Source of the DNA: JAGMDK01 sp023128695
GTDB lineage: Bacteria > Planctomycetota > Phycisphaerae > UBA1845 > Fen-1342
Length of the DNA: 16,603 nucleotides
Direction: 5' to 3'
NCBI GenBank assembly: GCA_030628805.1
Contig: DAOVQG010000068.1
Location: 1-16,603 of the forward strand
Part shown: piece after piece, positions 1-6,427 of the stretch
How the letters are laid out: each line of letters starts with the position of its first letter
How positions within the stretch are numbered: the stretch's first letter is position 1
Program-made: the position numbers and the translations under genes
The notes under the pieces: generated by a model
What the model was told of the DNA's origin: nothing
The model's database searches: none
The model's input: only the letters and a program-made list of their open reading frames with translations

Positions 1-240
1 TCTTGAGCAGTGCGTTCGCGAGGCGTTGCTGCCGCCCAGAGCACTGCTGACCCTTCGGCTGTGCTCAAGGCAGGCGCCGCAGTGGCACACCGGCGGGCGA
101 AACGCCCGCCCCACCCTGAACCCCGAACCCTCCGTCAATTACTGGCGGGCAGGATGCCCACCCTACCCATGCGGGCGAGACGCCCACGCTACCCTCGGCG
201 TTCTGCGGCTTCCAACAACGGTGAGAAGCCGATCAACCTG
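1..240. repeat. Gene-free stretch with three degenerate GGCGGGC hairpin repeats
   Basis: No convincing gene is seen in the first 289 bases. The stretch holds three related hairpin units: positions 92-116 (GGCGGGCG, AAA loop, CGCCCGCC, then CCACCC), 142-168 (GGCGGGCAGGATGCCCACC, then CTACCC) and about 171-194 (GCGGGCGAGACGCCCACGCT, then ACCC). Each has a short palindrome followed by a CCACCC/CTACCC tail. A fourth copy of the family lies at 8633-8660. The open frames across this region translate the repeats and look spurious. Confidence 0.7.
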
Positions 241-289
241 TTCCAGTTCGGATGCCTGTTCGTCATCCGGTCCTCGCAGAAGGTCCTGC

Positions 290-581
290 CGCATCGGCAA
301 CGAGTTGCAGGACTTCCACCTGTCGCCGCACGAGGTCGAGAGGCGGGCAAGAGACAGGCTGGCAGCCTATCCCACCCAGTTCGGCTCGAAGGAGCTGGTT
401 GACCCCGAAAAGGGGCGCAAGGTCTTCCAGCAGATCGACCTGCCAGCCGGCCGGCAGGCAGGCAGGGAAGAAGGCCCGGCACCAGTTGGGCAGGTATTCC
501 AAGCCCTTCCCGGCCGCCAACGCCCACTTCGTGCCGTGGGAGCACACGCCGGAGTTGATCGAGAAGGAGGCGGTTGCGTGA
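290..581 (+). pseudogene. Remnant of an unidentified gene, frame broken by a palindromic GC-rich insert
   Basis: Codon use with GC-rich third positions marks two coding-like blocks in different frames. The first runs from about 290 to 440 and reads IGNELQDFHLSPHEVERRAR and onward to a QQIDLP segment. The second runs from about 467 to the TGA at 579-581 and contains FPAANAHFVPWEHTPELIEK. Between them (439-466) is a palindromic CCTGCC...GGCAGG sequence that reads PAGRQAG, a repeat type I recognise from environmental genomes. It appears to have interrupted the gene and shifted the frame. I do not recognise the protein. Its end overlaps the GTG start of the trmO remnant by a GTGA junction, which suggests the two once formed an operon. 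The true 5' end is not visible. Confidence 0.45.
439..466. repeat. Palindromic GC-rich insert (PAGRQAG type)
   Basis: The block consists of a CCTGCC arm, a GCCGGCCGGC palindromic core and a GGCAGGCAGG arm, with A/A mismatches beside the core. It sits exactly where the reading frame of the surrounding gene remnant changes. Similar CCTGCC...GGCAGG inserts occur as dispersed elements in other environmental bacteria (general knowledge, not checked here). Confidence 0.5.
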
Positions 582-736
582 TCCGCGAAATCTCTTTGCG
601 TCCCATCGGCATCATCCACAGCCCACATGAAGCGGCCGAAAAGACACCGATCCAGCCGGCGCTGGCCACGGGTATTGGGGGCGCTAGCTTTATGGGATGT
701 TTAAGCGAACGTCTGTTGCCTGTCGAGTTTGAATGA
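578..736 (+). pseudogene. trmO: Truncated trmO (TsaA-family tRNA methyltransferase), N-terminal fragment only
   Basis: From the GTG at 578 the frame reads VIREISLRPIGIIHSPHEAA and then a TPIQPALATGIGG segment. This is the classic N-terminus of TrmO/TsaA, the SAM-dependent enzyme that N6-methylates t6A37 in tRNA (conserved 'PIG-I-H/R-T/S-P' and 'TPIQP' elements). Homology ends after about 33 codons; the family is normally about 150 residues or more. The frame then runs through an unrelated 19-residue tail to the TGA at 734-736. The loss lies directly upstream of the hicB promoter region, so the deletion joined trmO to the hicB locus. I am confident in the family and treat the gene as non-functional. 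Confidence 0.7.
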
Positions 737-756
737 GCGCAGGTTCCCTCTGCATG

Positions 757-765
757 TGATACAAT
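757..765 (+). promoter_or_regulatory. Candidate extended -10 promoter for a leaderless hicB mRNA
   Basis: TACAAT at 760-765 matches the -10 consensus at five of six bases and is preceded by the TGn extended -10 motif (757-759). No good -35 box is seen at the expected distance. The expected transcription start, about seven bases downstream, coincides with the A of the hicB ATG at 772. No Shine-Dalgarno sequence precedes that ATG, so a leaderless transcript is plausible. This is inferred from sequence only. Confidence 0.4.
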
Positions 766-771
766 GAAAAT

Positions 772-984
772 ATGAGCCAGAAGTATACAGCTATCGTTCA
801 ACAGGACGGCCCGGTTTGGATCGGCTGGATCGTGGAAGTGCCAGGGGTGAACGGACAAGGCCAGACGCGCGATGAGTTGCTGGAGAGTCTCCGCTCGGCC
901 CTTCGTGAGGCCTTGGAGATGAACCGCAGCGATGCTATCGCCGCTGCTCAACAGCCGTATGAACAAGAGGTTATCGAGGTTTGA
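772..984 (+). CDS. hicB: HicB-family antitoxin (solitary)
   Basis: The 70-residue product starts MSQKYTAIVQQDGPVWIGWI and continues with the EVPG--GQG-TRDE--ESL--AL-EAL pattern. That is the partial RNase-H-like fold of HicB-like antitoxins, which bind and neutralise HicA mRNA interferases and often repress their own operon. Length is normal for short HicB proteins that lack a separate DNA-binding domain. The start codon has no Shine-Dalgarno sequence but sits where a leaderless transcript would begin. Immediately downstream, with the usual stop/start overlap at 981-984, lies only a stump of hicA. HicB therefore appears to be an orphan that may persist as decay, as a trans-acting antitoxin, or as a regulator. 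Confidence 0.8.
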   Translation: MSQKYTAIVQQDGPVWIGWIVEVPGVNGQGQTRDELLESLRSALREALEMNRSDAIAAAQQPYEQEVIEV

Positions 985-1050
985 AGCGAAATCAGCGACA
1001 TCCTCGCTCGTAAGATCTGTCGCGACCTGGCCATTCCCGAGCCGTGCTGA
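981..1050 (+). pseudogene. hicA: hicA toxin remnant with internal deletion
   Basis: A TTGAAGCG sequence overlapping the hicB stop codon resembles the usual HicA start (M/L-K-R). It passes directly into a frame at 985-1050 reading SEISDILARKICRDLAIPEP then a Cys and stop. This matches the C-terminal end of HicA proteins, where a conserved '..EI...L-RKI-RDLGI' helix follows the catalytic His. The double-stranded RNA-binding-like core with the active-site GSHH-type His is absent. Roughly 100-170 bases are missing compared with a typical 60-80 residue HicA. The toxin cannot be active. Confidence 0.6.
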
Positions 1051-1074
1051 ACAGCGACGAGAGGGAACCACGTC

Positions 1075-3588
1075 ATGCCTGCGTATCCTCCTTCCGACCC
1101 GGACCAGTGGCGGCGACAGTACTCCGACCTGCTGACGGCGCACAGCGAGCGGCCGTCCGACGAGTTGCTGCACCGCGCCGCCGACCTTGGCCATGGTCTT
1201 GGTCAAGCCCGCGTGCCGCTTGGCGACTTGGCCGCCGCCCACATGGCGGCGCTCGAGGAATTGACTCGGCAGCATTCAGCAACAGGGCCCGAACTGGTAG
1301 CCGCCGCAACCCCACTGTTCAGTCAGGTGATGGAGGCGTACGAGCAGGCCTTGCGGGCCGAGCGGGATTTCTCGGCCGGGATCATCGCCGGCACCTCGGC
1401 CATCGTCTGCGGCATCGCCCCAGACGGGGCCACGACCTTCCTCAACCCCGCGGGCCAGCGCGCCACCGGATACAGCAACCAGGAGCTGCTGGGCCGGAAC
1501 TGGTGGCAGACCTTTTACCCCGGGGATGAGTACCGGCAAGTCGAAGAACTGTTTCGAGCCTTCGGGCAGGGGGACGTACGCGACTACGAAATGGTCCTGA
1601 CAACCCGGGATGGGAAACGGCGCACGATCTCCTGGAACTCCATCAACCGCTTCGATCAGGATGGTAACCTCCTCGAAATCATCGGCGTTGGAAACGACAT
1701 CACCGAACGCAAGCAGGCGGAAGAGGCGCTGCGGGAAAGTGAGGAGCGCTTCCGCACGGTCGTGGATGCCAGCAAGGATGCCATGATCGCGATCGATCCC
1801 AAGGGCTTGATCACCGTCTTCAACCCGGCGGCGGAGGAGATGTTTGGCCGCCGGAAAGGGAATATGCTCGGCCAACTGCTCAACGGCTTGATGCCCGCGG
1901 AGTACCGGGAGCGGCACCAGCAGTACGTCAGTGGCTTTTTCACCGTGGGTGAGCCCCGCGGCGTGATCGGCAAGACGGTCGAGCTGCCCGCCTTACGCAG
2001 CAACGGCGAGGTGTTCCCCGTCGAGTTGTCGCTTTCCTCGGGGCAGCGCTTTGGCGAGCAGTTTGTGCTGGCCGTCATCCGCGACATAACCGAGCGCAAG
2101 CGGGCCGAGGAAGACCTGCGAAAGTTCAAAACGATTTCCGACCAGGCAGCTTACGGCGCCGCAATAAGCGATCTCGACGGGAAAATGATATATTTGAACA
2201 ACGCCTTTGCCAAGATGCACGGGTATCAGCCTGAGGAACTGCTTGGCCGACATCTGTCGATATTTCACACGAAAGAACAGCGCCCACACGTCAATGCGTT
2301 GAACACGCGGCTCAAACGGGAGGGCAGCTATATCGGTGAAGAGGTCTGGCATGCGCGTCGCGACGGCGGTGTGTTCCCAACTTTGATGAACGCCACGATC
2401 ATCACGGACGAAAACAATACTCCGGCCTTCCTGTCGGCCACAGCCATTGACATCACCGAGCGCAAACAGGCCGAGGCCGCCTTGCGCGAAAGCGAGGCGA
2501 AGTTTCGCTCCTTGGCGGAGAACGCTCCCAACATCATCGTAATCACCGATCGCAAGGGAACAATTCAGTTCATCAATCGCACTGTCATAGAAGCCACTCC
2601 GGAAGAAGAGATCGGGAAGAGCATTTACGATTATATAGAGCCCGAATTTCACGACCTGGCACGGGAAGCCATTGAACACGTATTCCAAACCGGGAAACCC
2701 GGCAGATTCGAGAATCTTTCCGCCGGCCCCGGCGGTACTACCTCATGGTATGATACCCAGGTCGGTGCCATCACACACGATGGGCAGGTTGCGGCGGCTA
2801 CGTTAATTATCACCGACATCACCGACCGCAAGCGGACCGAGGCGGCGGCCCGCCAACACCAGGAGCAACTGGCCCACGTGGCCCGCGTCAGCACGATGGG
2901 CGAGATGGCGTCCGGGCTGGCCCACGAACTCGCCCAACCGCTGTCGGCCATCCTGTACTACGCCCAGAGCTGCAAGTCGCGCCTCCGCGCCGGCGCCTGG
3001 GGAGCGGTCGAAGCGGCCAACGCCATGCGGAAGATCGCCACGCAGGCCGAACGGGCCGGGGAATTCATTCGGCGGCTCAAAGCCTTCGTCCGCAAAGCCC
3101 AGCCGGACCGCGTACTTTCCGATATCAACACCATTATCCAAGAGGCGCTCGGCATCGCGGCCCCCGAAGCCCGCGAGCACGGAGTGAAAGTGAGGCTTGA
3201 ACTGTCCGAGGCCCTGCCCCGGGTGGTCGTGGACACAATCCAGATTGAACAAGTGATCCTGAACCTGGTCCGCAATGGCATCGAGGCGATGGCCGCCACC
3301 CCGTCCGGCGCGCGTGAACTGCTGATTCGCACTGCGCCCGAGCCGGATGGCGCGATTGGCGTCAGCGTGCGGGACAGCGGTCCGGGCCTGCCCCCCGAGG
3401 TTGCCGAACAGGTCTTCGACCCCTTCTTCACCACCAAACCCGCCGGCACCGGCCTGGGTCTGTCGATCAGCCGCTCGATCATCGAGGCCCACGAGGGTAT
3501 GCTGTGGGTTAAGACGGGGCCGGAGGAAGGAACGGTGTTCATTTTCACGCTCCCCGCGGCCCAGGACGTCGATCATGACGGAAACTGA
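1075..3588 (+). CDS. Multi-PAS sensor histidine kinase, FixL-like
   Basis: This 837-residue kinase lacks obvious membrane segments, so it is probably cytosolic. Residues 1-95 form a helical region resembling RsbU/RsbRD N-terminal domains. Four PAS domains follow at about 100-212, 222-340, 343-463 and 472-585, each ending in a D-I-T-[ED]-R-K linker. The HisKA box has the FixL/HPK4-type HELAQPL motif with phospho-acceptor H617. The ATPase domain shows the N box (N734), DSGPG (767-771), FDPFFTT (781-787) and GTGLGLS (791-797). PAS2 is closest to the FixL haem PAS: LMP----R-RH---Y keeps a His (H281) at the haem-ligand position, but the FixL R206 equivalent is Gly. The ligand is unknown. GAGAGGGA precedes the ATG. 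The 3' end overlaps the regulator gene by 14 bases, marking them as partners. Confidence 0.93.
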   Translation: MPAYPPSDPDQWRRQYSDLLTAHSERPSDELLHRAADLGHGLGQARVPLGDLAAAHMAALEELTRQHSATGPELVAAATPLFSQVMEAYEQALRAERDFSAGIIAGTSAIVCGIAPDGATTFLNPAGQRATGYSNQELLGRNWWQTFYPGDEYRQVEELFRAFGQGDVRDYEMVLTTRDGKRRTISWNSINRFDQDGNLLEIIGVGNDITERKQAEEALRESEERFRTVVDASKDAMIAIDPKGLITVFNPAAEEMFGRRKGNMLGQLLNGLMPAEYRERHQQYVSGFFTVGEPRGVIGKTVELPALRSNGEVFPVELSLSSGQRFGEQFVLAVIRDITERKRAEEDLRKFKTISDQAAYGAAISDLDGKMIYLNNAFAKMHGYQPEELLGRHLSIFHTKEQRPHVNALNTRLKREGSYIGEEVWHARRDGGVFPTLMNATIITDENNTPAFLSATAIDITERKQAEAALRESEAKFRSLAENAPNIIVITDRKGTIQFINRTVIEATPEEEIGKSIYDYIEPEFHDLAREAIEHVFQTGKPGRFENLSAGPGGTTSWYDTQVGAITHDGQVAAATLIITDITDRKRTEAAARQHQEQLAHVARVSTMGEMASGLAHELAQPLSAILYYAQSCKSRLRAGAWGAVEAANAMRKIATQAERAGEFIRRLKAFVRKAQPDRVLSDINTIIQEALGIAAPEAREHGVKVRLELSEALPRVVVDTIQIEQVILNLVRNGIEAMAATPSGARELLIRTAPEPDGAIGVSVRDSGPGLPPEVAEQVFDPFFTTKPAGTGLGLSISRSIIEAHEGMLWVKTGPEEGTVFIFTLPAAQDVDHDGN

Positions 3589-4195
3589 ACCGACCGTCTT
3601 TGTTGTGGATGACGACGCGGCCTTGTGCGAGGCGCTCCAGTGGCTGCTCGAATCCGAGGGGCTCCCTGTCAAAGCCTACGATTCCGCCGAAGCATTTCTC
3701 GCCGAATACGAATCCGGCCAACCCGGCTGCCTGGTGCTCGACGTGCGGATGCGCGGGATGAGCGGCCTCGAGCTGCAAAGCAAGCTTTCAGAACAGGATT
3801 TCGCCATCCCAGTCATCATCATCACGGGTCATGGCGATGTTCCGATGGCGGTCCGCGCGGTGAAGGCCGGGGCGCTCGAGTTCCTCGAAAAACCCGTCCA
3901 CGATCAGGTCCTCCTCGAACACATCCGACAAGCCCTAGTATTGGATGCCCGCCGGCGTCGGGAGTTGGAAAAGCGGAGTGCCATCCACACGCGTATGAAG
4001 AGACTCACCCCCCGCGAACACGAGGTCATGGAGCACGTCGTGGCCGGCGCGGCCAACAAGCAAATCGCCGCCCGACTCGGGATCAAGGAGAAAACCGTGG
4101 AGGTCCACCGCAGACGCGTGATGCAGAAAATGGGTGTCCAGAACGCCGTCGATCTGGTTCGCACGGTCGCGGCTCTTCAGCAGGCGTTACGTTGA
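3575..4195 (+). CDS. FixJ-family response regulator (REC + LuxR-type HTH)
   Basis: The 206-residue product has an N-terminal receiver domain with the acidic pocket D12-D13-D14, phospho-acceptor D56 in VLDVRM, T84 in the IIITGHGDVP segment typical of FixJ/TodT/NodW regulators, and K106 in EFLEKP. A LuxR/GerE helix-turn-helix occupies about 144-196 (LTPREHEVM, then NKQIAARLGIKEKTVEVHRR). It is therefore a transcription factor activated by phosphorylation. The ATG at 3575 lies inside the kinase gene, 14 bases before its stop, so the two are almost surely translationally coupled. Its stop codon in turn overlaps the next gene's TTG start. Target genes are not evident. Confidence 0.93.
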   Translation: MTETEPTVFVVDDDAALCEALQWLLESEGLPVKAYDSAEAFLAEYESGQPGCLVLDVRMRGMSGLELQSKLSEQDFAIPVIIITGHGDVPMAVRAVKAGALEFLEKPVHDQVLLEHIRQALVLDARRRRELEKRSAIHTRMKRLTPREHEVMEHVVAGAANKQIAARLGIKEKTVEVHRRRVMQKMGVQNAVDLVRTVAALQQALR

Positions 4196-5982
4196 GCGCT
4201 GCAAGCAAACGGTCGTATCGCTACTTTGTCATCGGCATCCTGGTGCTGGCGGGCACGTGGCGGATCGTCATCGCCGCCGTCTTGCCGACCATCTCGCGCG
4301 ACGGCGTCGTCTTTTGCTGGTATGCCCGCGACCTCGGACAGCAAGGCCTCGCCTACCTGCAAACGCCGCCGGCTCAGCAACACCCTCTCTTCCCGGCCCT
4401 GATCCTCGGCGTGCAGCGCACCGCCCTCGCGTTCGGGGCCGCTGACTCTCCGCTGACCTGGCAGCGCAGCGGCCAAGTGATCTGCTGGCTGGCCGGAATG
4501 GCCGTCGTCGGCTTGGCGGGCGCGCTCGCCGGGCGATTGGTCCGCCGCCTCGAACTCCCGCTCGATGAGCGCACGACAGTGGCGGGCGCCATGCTGCTGG
4601 CCGCTCTGCTCGACCTGAACGTCTGGCTTTCGAGCGACGTGATGTCCGACCAGGTCCACCTCGCCTTCTACCTCGCCGCCGTCTGGCTGCTGCTCAAGCT
4701 CGACAGCCTCCCGGCGGCGCTCGGCTGCGGCCTGTTTGCCGGCCTGGCGTTTCTGACACGTCAAGAAGGCTTTCTGCCGGTGTTGGCCGGGCTGTTCGTT
4801 CTGATAAAACTCCGCCGACAAATCGCCCGGCGAAAACTCGCGGCCCGCGCGGCGGTTCTGCTCCTCGGGTTCCTGATCTGCGCCGGACCCTACTGGTCCG
4901 TTGTCGGCCGCTTCTCCACGAAAAAAGACCCCCGCGACTGGGCCACCCCAGCAACGCTGAGCCCTCGAATCAACGTTGACGAAGCAGAGGCAACCACATG
5001 CTCAATCGTCAATCGTCAACCGTCAATCGTCAATCCTCAACCGTCAATCGTCAATCCTCAACCGTCAATCGTCAATCCTCGAATCAGCGTTGACCGAGCA
5101 CAAGCGGCTACGTTGGCCAGACTCGAGACCTTTGACCTGCCCTGGTACAAACTGCTGCCGCACGCACTATACAAGCTGCTCCGCGGCGGACGCGTGGTGG
5201 TGCCGTTGCTGGCACTCATCCCGCTGATCAACCTTCGCAAACGCCTCCTCGCGCCCCCATTGCTCGGCGTGACCACGTGCGCCGCCGGGCATTTTGCGCT
5301 GACGCTGATCCTGCTGGACCGCCACGGATACTTGTCTACTCGCCACATGCTGGTGATCGTGATGCTGCTGGTTCCGTTTGCGGCGATGCTGCTGGGGCGG
5401 GTCTTGCTGCTGACCCGTCAGCGCGGTCGGTCCTGGCTCGGCAGCCTGATCCTGGCGGTCTGTCTGCTACCTTTGGTTGCCTACGCCCTGCGCACGCCCA
5501 ATGCGAAGGATCGCTTTCTCGTCAGTGCAACCCGCTGGCTCGTCGCCCACGACCCCGACGTGGCCTCGCAGCGCTTGCTGGGCGGCGGCAGCACGCGCCG
5601 CATCGCGTTTTACGCCGACATGCGCTGGGAGCGCTGGCCCGAGAACACGGAGGAGTACGAGGCTTTGTGCGCGCAAATCCGCGGCTGCGTGCCAGGCTAT
5701 TTCGCCATCGAGCTGGCGGGCGAGGAGACCGAGGTCGACCAGTATGAGCGCGAGGGCAACCGTGAGCTGATCGACAAACTGCTCGGCGACGAACAGATTG
5801 CCCCGCACCTCAACCACGTTCACACCCAACCCGGCCCGGACGAGAGCGAGTTGTACCTGTTCAAGTTACAACCGGCCTTGACGACGTACCTGCACGAGTT
5901 TGAGGGTTGCTTCGCTAACATCCGCTCCCAGCGGCACTTGGAGACCTACGTCGCCGGGCGGCCGGCATCCCCGACGACATAG
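4192..5982 (+). CDS. GT-C/GT39-like membrane glycosyltransferase with repeat insertion and foreign C-terminus
   Basis: The product is a 596-residue multi-pass membrane protein with about ten hydrophobic segments. Residues 30-70 hold the first-loop Asp (SRDG, D37) and QHPLFP (63-68), followed by TRQEG at 189-193 and LSTRH at 381-385. This pattern resembles ArnT/PMT-type transferases that use polyprenyl-phosphate sugars; donor and acceptor are unknown. The TTG at 4192 is chosen because it overlaps the regulator's TGA (TTGA), giving a tightly coupled operon. Residues about 257-309 contain a 21-bp tandem repeat (PSIVNPQ) flanked by two similar segments, PRINVDEAEATT and PRISVDRAQAAT, in a predicted extracytoplasmic loop. 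The native end seems to be near residue 559; residues 560-596 match the N-terminus of an IS701-type transposase fused in frame. The core may still be functional. Confidence 0.8.
   Translation: MSAASKRSYRYFVIGILVLAGTWRIVIAAVLPTISRDGVVFCWYARDLGQQGLAYLQTPPAQQHPLFPALILGVQRTALAFGAADSPLTWQRSGQVICWLAGMAVVGLAGALAGRLVRRLELPLDERTTVAGAMLLAALLDLNVWLSSDVMSDQVHLAFYLAAVWLLLKLDSLPAALGCGLFAGLAFLTRQEGFLPVLAGLFVLIKLRRQIARRKLAARAAVLLLGFLICAGPYWSVVGRFSTKKDPRDWATPATLSPRINVDEAEATTCSIVNRQPSIVNPQPSIVNPQPSIVNPRISVDRAQAATLARLETFDLPWYKLLPHALYKLLRGGRVVVPLLALIPLINLRKRLLAPPLLGVTTCAAGHFALTLILLDRHGYLSTRHMLVIVMLLVPFAAMLLGRVLLLTRQRGRSWLGSLILAVCLLPLVAYALRTPNAKDRFLVSATRWLVAHDPDVASQRLLGGGSTRRIAFYADMRWERWPENTEEYEALCAQIRGCVPGYFAIELAGEETEVDQYEREGNRELIDKLLGDEQIAPHLNHVHTQPGPDESELYLFKLQPALTTYLHEFEGCFANIRSQRHLETYVAGRPASPTT
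5001..5082 (+). repeat. In-frame 21-bp tandem repeat inside the glycosyltransferase gene
   Basis: Three consecutive 21-base units (5020-5040, 5041-5061, 5062-5082) read CCGTCAATCGTCAATCCTCA plus one base. They differ only at the last positions and are preceded by a partial unit at 5001-5019. Because 21 is divisible by three, the frame stays open and encodes PSIVNPQ repeats. Related (GTCAATC)n arrays are known as intergenic noise in some environmental genomes; here one is translated. The array lies between two imperfect copies of a ~37-base segment beginning CCTCGAATCA at 4965 and 5078. Confidence 0.85.
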
Positions 5983-6410
5983 TCTACCGCTCCAAGTGGC
6001 AGATGGCGTTGGAACAATACCGCCGAGCAGTGGGCCACGGCGTGCGTTTCGCGTGGCTGACCTTTGACGAAGGTTACGGCGGAAAGCCGCCGTTTTTGCG
6101 GGAATTGGACGCCCGCGGGCAGAATTACGTGGCCGAGATCCCGGTCAGTTTTGTGGGCTGGACGGTGCCGCCGGCGGTGCTCCAGCGCGAGTTGCCGCGG
6201 GACCGGCGTCTGGGTCGCCCACGGAAGTTTCCGCGTTTGAAGATCAAGCATACGCCGGCGTGCGAAGTCCGCGATCTTTTGAAGTACTCGCCGATCGTGC
6301 GGCGGGTGGAGTGGGCCGCGTACCACGTCAAGGATGGTGAGAAGGGTCCGATGGTGTGGGAGGCCAAGTGCGTGCCGTTTTGGATCAAGGACGAGGATTT
6401 CTGCCGGCAG
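5870..6410 (+). pseudogene. IS701-family (DDE_5) transposase remnant with internal deletion
   Basis: Positions about 5870-5962 encode a transposase N-terminus (LTTYLHEFEGCFANIRSQRH then LETYVAG) in the glycosyltransferase frame. From about 5963 a different frame continues AAGIPDDIVYRSKWQMALEQ and then the hallmark FAWLTFDEGYGGKP-FLREL with a catalytic Asp, up to about WEAKCVPFWIKDED. The segment with the first catalytic Asp (IIDET type), about 120-140 residues, is missing. The join falls at a GCCGGGCGGCCGGC sequence, where short homology may have guided the deletion. The C-terminal third is also gone, cut near the end of the opposite-strand gene. No terminal inverted repeats were found. The element is dead and has supplied a new C-terminus to the upstream gene. 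Confidence 0.85.
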
Positions 6411-6427
6411 ATCAGCTTTGCCGCGGA

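Noticed and set aside
26..736. Single 236-codon plus-strand gene from position 26
   Set aside because: It merges repeat sequence, the pre-trmO remnant and the trmO stump. Homology-like blocks switch frame at 439-466, so it is not one gene.
367..1275. 302-codon minus-strand open frame
   Set aside because: It runs antisense across the gene remnants, hicB and the kinase start, shows no recognisable protein motif, and is typical of GC-rich antisense frames.
2803..3672. 289-codon minus-strand open frame
   Set aside because: It is a mirror of the kinase ATPase and receiver coding region with no motifs of its own.
4981..5090. CRISPR array
   Set aside because: The 21-base units abut directly with no unique spacers; it is a plain tandem repeat within a coding frame.
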